From assembly GCF_002432345.1 (NCBI RefSeq), contig NZ_DJDT01000285.1, positions 1 through 51,899 on the forward strand: a stretch of DNA of 51,899 nucleotides, in the 5' to 3' direction. This DNA comes from Pedobacter sp. UBA5917. GTDB taxonomy: Bacteria; Bacteroidota; Bacteroidia; Sphingobacteriales; Sphingobacteriaceae. The position numbers and the translations under genes are program-made. The notes under the pieces were generated by a model. The model was not told the DNA's origin, did not search any database, and saw only the letters and a list, made by a program, of their open reading frames with translations. Each line of letters starts with the position of its first letter. Within the stretch, counting starts at the first letter, position 1. Of this stretch, positions 1 to 8,170 are shown one piece after another.

Positions 1-1
1 A

Positions 2-3000
2 GGAATTGCCGGCTTGATTAAATCGAGTTTGGCCTTATATCACGGCATCATCCCTCCTACTTTGCATTGCGATGAGCCTGTTGCACAACTCGCAGAAACC
101 CGTTTTTCTGCGGTGCAAAAAGCTGCAGACTGGAACCAATCAGGCTTACCGAAACTAGCGGCCGTAAATGCCTTTGGTTTTGGTGGAATTAATGCCCACG
201 TGGTATTAACCGCTTACGATAGTCCTAAAAAAGACGAGGTTTTGGTGCTAGCACGGCCTAGTCATGAGAGTCTGATCCAATCGCTCGAAAATGGCGATTA
301 TAGCGTAGGGCAGGGCAATTTCCGTTTGGTATTATTCAATCCAAGTGAAGAAAGGATCAAAAAAGCGCTAAAAATTGTAGCTAAAAATTCTCCCTGGAGA
401 AATAAACAGGATATCTGGTACACCAATTCACCTTTATTGGCCAACGATGGCAAAATAGCCTTCGTTTTCCCTGGTTTAGACGGGCTTGCCGGTGGTGAAA
501 TTAAATCGGTAGCCGATTATTTCAACATCAGTATCGATAAAAACGAAAAACAGGATGGCCTTTTAAGTGAGGCACTCAATATACTGAACAAAAGCAGTGT
601 TTTAGACCAGGCTTTAAAGCAATTAGGTGTTAAATCTGATATGAACGCAGGCCACAGCCTTGGCGAATGGCTTGCAGCAAGATCTTCGGAACTGGCAGAA
701 GAAAGTTCGGTAATGAACTTACTGAATGTACTTAACCCCGAAACTTTTGAACTCAAAGATTCGCGCTTTATTGCCGTTGGTGCTGGTTTAGCTACTCTTC
801 AACCCATTATCGAAAGTATTCCTGATTTATACCTCTCTAACGATAACTGCCCGCAACAGGTAATCCTCTGTGGCAGTAAAAATGCGCTTGATGAGCTGGT
901 GCCGGTATTAAAAGCGAAACAGGTTTTCCATCAGATTCTGCCTTTCCAATCGGGTTTCCACTCACCATTTGTGGCCGATAAACTGGGGCTGATCCTCGAG
1001 GGCATGCAGGATATGCAGTTCAGGAAAACCACAACGCCGCTTTGGTCGGCTACTACCTTAGAAACTTATCCCGAAGGTTTCGAAGCCATCCGCCAGTTAA
1101 GTGCCGAACACCTGATCAAACCGGTGCGTTTCCGCGAGCTTACCGAAAAATTGTATGCCGAGGGCGCACGTGTATTTATCCAGGTAGGTTCTGGTGGTTT
1201 GGTGGGCTTTATCGATGATACTCTAAGGGGAAAAGATTTTAGTACCATTAGTGCCAATGTGCCTATCCGTTCGGGTATTACGCAGTTGCAAAGGGTTTTG
1301 GCCGCACTTTTTGTTGAAGGAAAAGAAATCGGACTCAATTATCTAGGCAACATTAAATCAACGCCACCGCAAAAAAACAAAGGTATCAAACTCGAACTCG
1401 GTTCACCGATTATCCATAACCTGCAAACGCTTAAAGGTTTAACCATTAAGCAACCTCAACCTGTACAGCCCAAAACTTTTGTAGAAGCCAAACACCCCGT
1501 ATTACAGGCTTTTAACGAAAATGTAATGGAAATGATCAATATGCAGAGCGAAATGATCGAACTTTTCGAAAATGCAGCGTTCCAGGTTGATCAGCCAAGC
1601 AATTGGGCACCGGCCGCACCGGTTAAGCCAATCAGGCAAGCCTTTAGCAAAACGCTGGATGTGAGTTTGGATAACTGTCCTTATCTCATCGATCACTCGC
1701 TGTTGAGGCAGCCAAAAGGCTGGCCAACGGTAGAAGATATGGATCCGGTGATCCCGATGACCATGATTTTTGAAGTATTTGCCGAAATAGCGAATGCGCA
1801 ATCGCCTGAAGAAAAAGTGCATAAAATTATGAATATGCGTGTTTTCCAATGGATGAATGTAGTTAAACCTTTTCAGGAAACCGTAACCGGCGAGTGGAAA
1901 GACGAACAAAAGGTTTACCTTAACCTCGAGCGTTTCGCCAATGCAGAAGTGCAACTTGCGCCGCAGTTAAATCCTGCTCCAAACCGCACTTTCGACATCG
2001 GAAAGTTACTGGATATTGACCGTACTTCAGCACAGATTTACGATGCACACATGTTCCACGGACCAGATTACCAGGGCATCAAAAAACTGATTGCCGTTGG
2101 CGAAAAAGGAATTACCGGCATTATCGAAGCTGCAGGTGGAAAAGGCTCTTTATTGGATAACGCCGGTCAGTTATTCGGTTTGTGGTTGCAGCTTACTTTA
2201 GAAAAAGATAGAATTGCTTTTCCTGTTAAAATCCAGGAAATAGAATTTTTCGGCGATATGGCCGATCAGAAAGGTACTTTCGAATGTACCTGCGTGCTTA
2301 CCGAAATCAACGATGAATTTGCCACTGCAGATATCGTGATGAAAAGGGATGGCATTACCTGGCTGATTATTTCAGGCTGGCAGAACCGCAGGCTCGAAAT
2401 CGACGAACCGCTTTGGAATGTATCCATGTCGCCATTGCATAACCGTTTATCAGAAGAAGTTGCACCCGGTGTTTTTCTTTTCGGTAACGCTTACACGCGT
2501 GTGGTATCGTGGGATTTTATCCTGAAAAGGTATTTCAATCAAACCGAAAAGAAACATCACAACAACCTTTTGCCCAATAAAAGAAGAACCTGGATGATCA
2601 GCAGGGTGGCTGCAAAAGATGCGGTAAGAAATTTACTGAACACGCAGAAAAACCAGGCCTGCTACCCTATTACCTTCGAAATTTATTCAGACGAACACCG
2701 CAAACCTTATGTTAAAGGTGGTTTAACCGATAATATCAACATTTCTATTGCGCATAAAGGCACAGATGCTGTTGGCATAGCCCGATTTAACGAACCCGTT
2801 GGCATCGATATCGAACACATAGAAGAACGCAGCGCAGGCTTTTTTGATCTTGTTTTTAACGAGCACGAAATGGCCCTGCTCCAAAACCGCGATAAAATTG
2901 AATGGGCAACCCGTTTCTGGGTAGCTAAGGAAGCTTACGGAAAATACCTGGGCAAAGGTTTACAGGGCAACCCCAAAGCCTATACCGTAACAGCAGTAAA

Positions 3001-3079
3001 CGGCGAAGAATTACGCATTAATAACATTACAATTAAAACAATCAAACATAAAAACTATATCATCGGATGGACACTATAG
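2..3079 (+). CDS. Polyketide synthase, C-terminal part (KS end-AT-DH-PPTase), truncated by window edge
   Basis: The frame is open to the left edge and the first codons read GIAGLIKSSLAL, typical of the C-terminal half of a ketosynthase, so the true start lies outside. Domains seen in order: KS end to about base 210, with the NAHVVL His; acyltransferase about 460-1250, with FVFPG, nucleophile motif GHSLGEW near 650-670 and GFHSPF; a linker; a double-hotdog dehydratase about 1640-2400, with the His in LIDHSL, the motif FHGPDYQGI and the Asp in LLDNAGQ; and a C-terminal 4'-phosphopantetheinyl transferase about 2590-3060, with GIDIE and WVAKEAYGKYLGKG. No carrier, ketoreductase or thioesterase domain is visible; the carrier is the next gene, which overlaps by 13 bases. 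KS-AT plus DH and a fused PPTase resembles enediyne and PUFA-type iterative synthases, but the visible order fits neither exactly. The AT seems to lack the Arg that binds malonyl carboxylates. Confidence 0.92.
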   Translation, partial: GIAGLIKSSLALYHGIIPPTLHCDEPVAQLAETRFSAVQKAADWNQSGLPKLAAVNAFGFGGINAHVVLTAYDSPKKDEVLVLARPSHESLIQSLENGDYSVGQGNFRLVLFNPSEERIKKALKIVAKNSPWRNKQDIWYTNSPLLANDGKIAFVFPGLDGLAGGEIKSVADYFNISIDKNEKQDGLLSEALNILNKSSVLDQALKQLGVKSDMNAGHSLGEWLAARSSELAEESSVMNLLNVLNPETFELKDSRFIAVGAGLATLQPIIESIPDLYLSNDNCPQQVILCGSKNALDELVPVLKAKQVFHQILPFQSGFHSPFVADKLGLILEGMQDMQFRKTTTPLWSATTLETYPEGFEAIRQLSAEHLIKPVRFRELTEKLYAEGARVFIQVGSGGLVGFIDDTLRGKDFSTISANVPIRSGITQLQRVLAALFVEGKEIGLNYLGNIKSTPPQKNKGIKLELGSPIIHNLQTLKGLTIKQPQPVQPKTFVEAKHPVLQAFNENVMEMINMQSEMIELFENAAFQVDQPSNWAPAAPVKPIRQAFSKTLDVSLDNCPYLIDHSLLRQPKGWPTVEDMDPVIPMTMIFEVFAEIANAQSPEEKVHKIMNMRVFQWMNVVKPFQETVTGEWKDEQKVYLNLERFANAEVQLAPQLNPAPNRTFDIGKLLDIDRTSAQIYDAHMFHGPDYQGIKKLIAVGEKGITGIIEAAGGKGSLLDNAGQLFGLWLQLTLEKDRIAFPVKIQEIEFFGDMADQKGTFECTCVLTEINDEFATADIVMKRDGITWLIISGWQNRRLEIDEPLWNVSMSPLHNRLSEEVAPGVFLFGNAYTRVVSWDFILKRYFNQTEKKHHNNLLPNKRRTWMISRVAAKDAVRNLLNTQKNQACYPITFEIYSDEHRKPYVKGGLTDNINISIAHKGTDAVGIARFNEPVGIDIEHIEERSAGFFDLVFNEHEMALLQNRDKIEWATRFWVAKEAYGKYLGKGLQGNPKAYTVTAVNGEELRINNITIKTIKHKNYIIGWTL

Positions 3080-3366
3080 CAACTACGAAACTGAGCGGCG
3101 AAGAAATTTTCGACCTCATGAAAAAATTTATCACTGAAGTAATCGGCGAAGAATTTGTTGAAGAAATGGATATCACCCCCGAAAGTTCTTTCACCAAAGA
3201 CCTCGAAATGGACAGCATCGAAATCGTATCCTTTTCCGAAAAAATCAAGGCACACTTTGGCGAGCAGATCGATTTTACAGGCTGGTTATCATCAATGGAT
3301 TTAGATCAGCTGATCAATTTAAACCTGGGTATGATCATCTCTTATATCGAAGAATGCCAATCGTAA
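3067..3366 (+). CDS. Discrete acyl carrier protein
   Basis: A 99-residue acidic protein with the carrier-protein signature DLEMDSIEIVSF, whose Ser is the expected phosphopantetheine attachment site. It starts inside the last codons of the polyketide synthase (13-base overlap) and its own end overlaps the next gene by 13 bases, so the three are almost certainly co-translated. The preceding synthase ends in a phosphopantetheinyl transferase domain but shows no carrier domain, so this protein probably carries the growing chain in trans and is activated by that domain. The N-terminal 30 residues before helix I are somewhat longer than in a fatty-acid ACP. Confidence 0.93.
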   Translation: MDTIATTKLSGEEIFDLMKKFITEVIGEEFVEEMDITPESSFTKDLEMDSIEIVSFSEKIKAHFGEQIDFTGWLSSMDLDQLINLNLGMIISYIEECQS

Positions 3367-4118
3367 CGGTAAACGGCAAATCGGTTCACATTCAGGAGCT
3401 CAACAAAGGGGCTGCTGAAACCATCGTGCTCGTTCACGGGATGTTCAGTAACCTTTCTGTCTATTATTTTAATATTGCACCGCTGTTGGCCACAAAATAC
3501 CATGTGGTACTTTATGATCTGAAAAGCCATGGTATGAGCGAAAAAACATTGCTCGGTTACGATCTCGAAAGCATGACCAACGATCTGCTTGCATTGATGG
3601 AGGAATTAAACCTGCAGAAAGTGCATCTGGGCGGTTATAGTTTTGGCGGATTGATTGCCTTAAAAATGGTCATCCTTTTTCCGGAGCGTATAAACAAACT
3701 GGCTGTAATTGAGGCACCCGATCCGAATGATGATAAAACAAGGGGCATTATTGATGAGTACAGTCGTGAGTTTCTGGAGCATTACGTCGAAAACTTTACC
3801 GATACCACCAAAGTGAAAATGGGTAAAAGGCAGATGGAACGCAACCACCGCATGTACGAGTACCTTTTTTATCAAACTTCGATCAAAACCGATATGGAGC
3901 TCGAAAAAGACTTTTTCGGCAGTCCTGCAATCGAAACTATACAAAAATCGACGCTACTATTATATGGTACCGATTCCAATTGTTTAAATGCAGGAAAACA
4001 CCTTGATGGACTAATCGAAAATGCAGAATTAATTGCCGTTCCGGGCGATCATAATATCCCGATCCAGCAACCATTAGTTATTGCAGAAGCATTATTAAAC
4101 TTCTTCCAGGAAAAATAA
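3354..4118 (+). CDS. Alpha/beta hydrolase, probable thioesterase-like release enzyme of the PKS locus
   Basis: A 254-residue alpha/beta hydrolase without signal peptide. The oxyanion region is LVHGMFSN (about residue 28), the nucleophile elbow is GYSFGG with Ser96, and the acid and His are in LLYGTDS and PGDHNIP near the C terminus, so the triad is complete. It overlaps the carrier-protein gene by 13 bases and is followed 12 bases later by a glycosyltransferase. From that position it could hydrolyse or transfer the finished chain from the carrier protein; this role is inferred from context only. Related proteins include esterases and haloperoxidase-like hydrolases, so the exact substrate cannot be read from the sequence. 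Confidence 0.85.
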   Translation: MPIVTVNGKSVHIQELNKGAAETIVLVHGMFSNLSVYYFNIAPLLATKYHVVLYDLKSHGMSEKTLLGYDLESMTNDLLALMEELNLQKVHLGGYSFGGLIALKMVILFPERINKLAVIEAPDPNDDKTRGIIDEYSREFLEHYVENFTDTTKVKMGKRQMERNHRMYEYLFYQTSIKTDMELEKDFFGSPAIETIQKSTLLLYGTDSNCLNAGKHLDGLIENAELIAVPGDHNIPIQQPLVIAEALLNFFQEK

Positions 4119-4130
4119 AATTAAACACAG

Positions 4131-5330
4131 ATGGCAAAATTCGTATTTGTAGTTCCTCCCCTAACCGGCCACATTAACCCAACTTTAAGTATGGGTGCGG
4201 CTTTATTGGATAGAGGCCACCGTGTAGCATGGATTACTTTAGATCAATCGCTTGGCGATAAACTTCCTGAGGGCGGCGAGCTGCTCCTGATCAGTTACGA
4301 CCAGAACGACCAGCAGAAAAAGGATTCAGAAAAATACCTCGATATCATTACCAAAAAGATTGTTTACGGCATCGATAGCATCAAATTTCTGTATGAAGAA
4401 GTACTGATCCCGCTAAACAGGCACAGTTACGAAGGCATTGCCGATCTGCTCGATCAGTTTAAACCCGATGTGGTCATTACCGACCATCAGATGTTTGCCG
4501 GTGCCATTGCCGCAACCAATAAAAACTATCCTTACGTTACTTCGGTTACTGCTCCGGCAGCGATAAAAGTAATGGACGAGTTGCCAAAAGTGCACGAGTG
4601 GGAAGTAAACCAAATTGTAGAGCTGCAAAAAGAATTCGGCATTACCGCAAGTGGTTCTATTGCCTGTTCTGATCTTGCCACGCTGGTATTTACCTCACGC
4701 GATTTTTTCGGAGAGATGGATTTACCGGAGCATTTTAAATTTGTAGGCCCCGTTTTTAACCGCCGCAAAACTGCAATTCCTTTCCGTTGGGAAGCATTTC
4801 ATACCGGCCAGCCCAAAATATTGGTGAGCATTGGTACCACCTTCGATCACGAACATAAAAAAGCTTTTTTTGCCAAGGTAATCGAAGCTTTTGAAAATGA
4901 AGACCTGCATGTGGTAGTGGTTTCCGATCCTGCTTTATTTGATGAGTGGCCGGCTAATTTTACCGTACAGCGCCAGGTACCACAACTGGAACTTTTACCA
5001 CACCTTGATGCCGTGGTTTGCCATGGCGGACACAATACTGTTTGCGAAACTTTAATGACAGGACTGCCCATGGTAGTGATCCCTATTGCTTACGATCAGA
5101 GCCACGTAGCCGGACGTGTTTTCAGGGTTGGTGCCGGAGAACGTTTAAACTTTAACCGTTTTAAAGCCAGCCACCTTAAAGAAGCCGTAAATAAAGTACT
5201 GCAGAACGATAGTTATAAAATTGCTGCAGAGCAGATCAAACAATCATTTATCCAGGCCGGTGGAACAGAAAGTGCAGCCGATTTACTGGAAACTTTAAGC
5301 AACAAAACCTCAAACGTATTCATCAGTTAA
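4131..5330 (+). CDS. GT1-family glycosyltransferase (MGT/CrtX-like), first of a tandem pair
   Basis: A 399-residue cytosolic glycosyltransferase of the UDP-glucuronosyl/macrolide type. The N-terminal acceptor domain begins FVVPPLTGHINPTLS with the family catalytic His at residue 14, and the C-terminal donor domain carries HGGHNTVCET at about residue 298 followed by LPMVVIPIAYDQ. These motifs are shared with zeaxanthin glucosyltransferase CrtX and macrolide glycosyltransferases that use nucleotide sugars on lipophilic acceptors. It sits 12 bases after the hydrolase and 10 bases before a paralog of nearly equal length, which points to recent tandem duplication and perhaps two successive sugar additions. 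The acceptor is likely the product of the upstream synthase (inference). Confidence 0.9.
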   Translation: MAKFVFVVPPLTGHINPTLSMGAALLDRGHRVAWITLDQSLGDKLPEGGELLLISYDQNDQQKKDSEKYLDIITKKIVYGIDSIKFLYEEVLIPLNRHSYEGIADLLDQFKPDVVITDHQMFAGAIAATNKNYPYVTSVTAPAAIKVMDELPKVHEWEVNQIVELQKEFGITASGSIACSDLATLVFTSRDFFGEMDLPEHFKFVGPVFNRRKTAIPFRWEAFHTGQPKILVSIGTTFDHEHKKAFFAKVIEAFENEDLHVVVVSDPALFDEWPANFTVQRQVPQLELLPHLDAVVCHGGHNTVCETLMTGLPMVVIPIAYDQSHVAGRVFRVGAGERLNFNRFKASHLKEAVNKVLQNDSYKIAAEQIKQSFIQAGGTESAADLLETLSNKTSNVFIS

Positions 5331-5340
5331 ATTATACATT

Positions 5341-6555
5341 ATGTCAAAATTCCTTTTCGTTGTCCCGCCTTTTTTTGGCCATATCAGCCCGACTTTAAGC
5401 ATTGGTGCAAGTTTACTGGCCCGCGGCCATGAAGTAAAATGGCTTGGCATTACCCCGCTTGCGCAGGTGCATTTGCCTGAGGGTGGTGAATTTATTTACC
5501 CGAAAGAAGACCTGGTAGAGTATGCTGATGAGATACAACGCATTTTAAAACGTCAGGATGATGGCCCTGCCTGTTCTAGTCCGGAGGTGATGAAACTGGC
5601 CCTCGAAGAAACTTATGTGCCTTTTGCCAAAATGATGATGAAAGGCCTGAACAACTTTGTTGATAAATGGAAACCAGACGTTATCATTAACGACTGCATT
5701 ACCTTTGCCGGTGCATTAAGCGCACATTTAAAAGGCATTCCATCGGTTACCACTACCCCGGTGCCACCTGATGTAATGGGCGATACCGCTAACAGCGCTC
5801 CCAAAATATTCGAATGGCAACAAAACCTGATCAAAGGTTTACAAAGGGAAGTGGGTATTTACAGCGATGATATCCATATCCACTCCCACGAGTTGAACAT
5901 GGTTTTCACTTCACAGGCTTTTGCCGGTTTCGAAGAAAAACCACCGCACATGCATTTTGTTGGCCCTGTAAAAGGCCGGCCGAATTTAGCACCATTCGAT
6001 TGGGAACGTTTAAGCCAGGCCACCACACCAAAAGTATTTGTTTCTTTAGGAACGCTGCTGGTTGATATCCGGAAGGAATTCTTCCAGAAACTGATTACCG
6101 CTTTCGAAAACGAACCTGTAACCATTGTGGCCGCAACCAATCCTGATATTTTCGAAAAATGGCCTGATAACTTTATTGTAAATGGTTTTGTACCACAGTC
6201 GGAGTTGATGCCCCACATGGATGCAGTAATCTGTCACGGAGGTTTTAATACCGTAAACGACACCTTCACCAATGGTTTACCGATGTTGATTACACCAATT
6301 GCCTACGATCATTTCCATACCGCAAAATTAATTGAGGGTGCAGGCTGTGGCGTGAGCATCCGTTACAAACGTTTACGCATTAGCGACTTAAGAAATACGG
6401 TTTTCGAGCTTTTGGAAAACCCGAAATATCGCCAGGCCGCACAAAAAATAAGAGAAACATTTATCGAAGCCGGTGGCAATGATAAAGCGGTGCAATTGCT
6501 GGAGGATTTTGCAGAAGTTAATAGAGTTGTCAACTTTGATGGCCCGCTTGCCTAG
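5341..6555 (+). CDS. GT1-family glycosyltransferase, second of a tandem pair
   Basis: A 404-residue paralog of the preceding glycosyltransferase, starting FLFVVPPFFGHISPTLS with His14 in the same place and with CHGGFNTVNDT at about residue 299 in the donor-binding domain. The second His of the HGGH-type motif is Phe here, the clearest local difference between the two copies. The gene ends in a 14-base inverted repeat: the codons for the final residues (RVVNFDGPLA) and the TAG stop lie in the left arm and loop of a hairpin (6523-6569), so the tail has probably been remodelled by a repeat element. It closes the first block of the locus; 325 bases of repeats separate it from the acyltransferases. 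Confidence 0.9.
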   Translation: MSKFLFVVPPFFGHISPTLSIGASLLARGHEVKWLGITPLAQVHLPEGGEFIYPKEDLVEYADEIQRILKRQDDGPACSSPEVMKLALEETYVPFAKMMMKGLNNFVDKWKPDVIINDCITFAGALSAHLKGIPSVTTTPVPPDVMGDTANSAPKIFEWQQNLIKGLQREVGIYSDDIHIHSHELNMVFTSQAFAGFEEKPPHMHFVGPVKGRPNLAPFDWERLSQATTPKVFVSLGTLLVDIRKEFFQKLITAFENEPVTIVAATNPDIFEKWPDNFIVNGFVPQSELMPHMDAVICHGGFNTVNDTFTNGLPMLITPIAYDHFHTAKLIEGAGCGVSIRYKRLRISDLRNTVFELLENPKYRQAAQKIRETFIEAGGNDKAVQLLEDFAEVNRVVNFDGPLA

Positions 6556-6569
6556 AAGTTGACAACTCT
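6523..6569. repeat. 14-bp inverted repeat (TTGACAA family) across the stop codon
   Basis: AGAGTTGTCAACTT at 6523-6536 is the exact reverse complement of 6556-6569, with a 19-base loop that contains the TAG of the glycosyltransferase gene. A third exact copy of the right arm is at 6670-6683. There is no T-run after the stem, so a simple intrinsic terminator is not supported. A similar hairpin is at 35849-35894. Confidence 0.85.
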
Positions 6570-6880
6570 GGGAGTAACCATCCCCTGCGACCGTCACCCT
6601 GAACTTGTTTCAGGGTCTATCTTGCAAGAAAGATGCTGAAATAAATTCAGCATGACGAAACGATTAAAAAAGTTGACAACTCTGGGAAGAACCATCTCCT
6701 CGGCCGTCATCTCGACTGAAGCGCAGCGGAACGGAGAGATCTATCTAGAAAAAGATTCCGCTAACGAGCGTTAAATAGGATATCGTTTACAACGATAAAA
6801 TCGTGTAACTATTTATGCACTCGTTTGGAAACGAGCGCAAGCGTAAATGACGACTTTTTATGAAAACAATACTAACCTAA
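6570..6880. repeat. Repeat-filled intergenic region between glycosyltransferase and acyltransferase genes
   Basis: No gene is seen here. The stretch holds a CACCCTGAA-type palindrome (6592-6657, two small hairpins inside CGTCA...TGACG ends), a direct repeat of the 14-base arm at 6670, a half copy of the CGTCATCTCGA family (6705-6750), and two perfect small palindromes: TATCGTT-TAC-AACGATA (6781-6797) and CTCGTTT-GG-AAACGAG (6820-6835 approximately). A promoter for the following operon could lie near its right end, but no clear TAnnTTTG box was found. Confidence 0.75.
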
Positions 6881-8170
6881 ATGAAAAGAAAACTGCTATT
6901 TGGCGAAAGGATGTTATACGGAGACGGCAAAAGCCCGTTTAACATCGTAATACCATTCAAAATAAAGGGAGAAATAAAGGAAGACGATTTAAGGTTTGCC
7001 CTGTTCAAAATCCAGAAAAAACATCCCTGGTTAACGGCATCGATCAATTTTGACCAGGACCAAAAGCCCTGGTTTATAACCAACCTTACCGAAGCCTTTA
7101 AAATTCCGATCCGTGTGGTGGAACGTTTAAGCGATGAGCAATGGGAGCAGGAATCGGTAAACGAATGGAAAACGGTTTTTGATGCCACAACCGCACCATT
7201 GTGCCGCATTACCTGGCTAAAAGGAGAAGGCGTTTCCGAGATCCTGATGGCTTACCACCATTGTCTCTGCGATGGCACTGCGGCCCTTTCTATTTTAACC
7301 GAGCTGCTTCAGCTATTAGATGATCCGGATACCGAAATCGGCAGGGAGATCCCGATTATGGGCGTAAAAGATGTAATACCCGAAAAAGTGCTTAACAGTT
7401 ACCGCAACCGCGCCAAAAACGGCTTAATCGGTAAATTTGTAACGCTGGCCCTATGGATGATCCCCGTTAAAAAGGTAGCGGTTGAGCGTAAAAGGGACTT
7501 TATGCTCCGCTGGAGATTCGATCAGGAATTTACCAGGGAGATTATCACTTTCTGCAAAACCAATCAGTTTACTGTAAACACCTTGTTAAGTGCTGCTGTT
7601 TTAACCGCATTTAAAGAAGTAAGGAAAGAAAAATCATTCAATAAAATATCGCTCCCGGTCGACATCAGGAACTTTAACCCGATTATTAAAAAAGACCACA
7701 TTTTTGCCTTTGGTTTAATGATCGTGCTTTCCCTGTTGCCCGAAAAAGACTTTTTGGAAAATGTGAAAGCCCTACAAAAAGATGTAAACGATAAATCGGC
7801 AAAACTCAATCCATATAGCCTGATGATGATGATGGAAGCCTGCCACCCGGCTCTTAAAAATTTCACTAATTTTTTAAAATATGGCAAATCGAGCAACGAT
7901 TGTATGTTTTCTAACCTTGGCAAAATCGATATCCCACATCAATATCAAAATTTTGAAGTAGAAAGTATATTCAGTCCTTCGGTATTGGGTCCTTTGGGCA
8001 ATACCACCACCATGATTGCCTCTACCTACCGCAACCAGATGGACTTTACTTTTGTGGCCAGCGAAGGTTATGTACCTTATGCAGAGGCCGAAGCCATTAA
8101 AGAAAAGGTCATATCTATCCTTAAAAGCCACATAGAGCAACCACTCGAAATTTTAAGCGCAACCGCATGA
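6881..8170 (+). CDS. HHxxxDG acyltransferase, PapA/condensation-domain-like, copy 1
   Basis: A 429-residue protein of the condensation-domain/chloramphenicol-acetyltransferase fold. It has the full active-site motif HHCLCDG at residues 126-132, where the second His is the general base, and a start (LLFGERMLYGDGKSPFN) resembling PapA-type polyketide-associated acyltransferases, which esterify polyketide or sugar hydroxyls with acyl chains. It is free-standing, with no adenylation or carrier domain, so peptide synthesis is unlikely. It overlaps the next gene by four bases (ATGA). Its neighbours suggest that it acylates the sugar or the chain made by the upstream genes. Donor (acyl-CoA or the discrete carrier) is not determined by sequence. 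Confidence 0.85.
   Translation: MKRKLLFGERMLYGDGKSPFNIVIPFKIKGEIKEDDLRFALFKIQKKHPWLTASINFDQDQKPWFITNLTEAFKIPIRVVERLSDEQWEQESVNEWKTVFDATTAPLCRITWLKGEGVSEILMAYHHCLCDGTAALSILTELLQLLDDPDTEIGREIPIMGVKDVIPEKVLNSYRNRAKNGLIGKFVTLALWMIPVKKVAVERKRDFMLRWRFDQEFTREIITFCKTNQFTVNTLLSAAVLTAFKEVRKEKSFNKISLPVDIRNFNPIIKKDHIFAFGLMIVLSLLPEKDFLENVKALQKDVNDKSAKLNPYSLMMMMEACHPALKNFTNFLKYGKSSNDCMFSNLGKIDIPHQYQNFEVESIFSPSVLGPLGNTTTMIASTYRNQMDFTFVASEGYVPYAEAEAIKEKVISILKSHIEQPLEILSATA

Noticed and set aside
1502..1954. 150-codon frame on the minus strand inside the polyketide synthase
   Set aside because: It lies fully within the DH/linker coding sequence of a well-supported gene and is rich in His and Phe, as expected for a shadow frame.
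2..3079. Assignment of the synthase as an enediyne PKS
   Set aside because: KS, AT, DH and fused PPTase are shared, but the internal ACP and KR are not where they should be and no other enediyne genes are present.
4131..6555. Glycosyltransferases as macrolide-inactivating resistance enzymes
   Set aside because: They resemble the MGT family, but tight linkage to synthase and acyltransferase genes favours a biosynthetic role.
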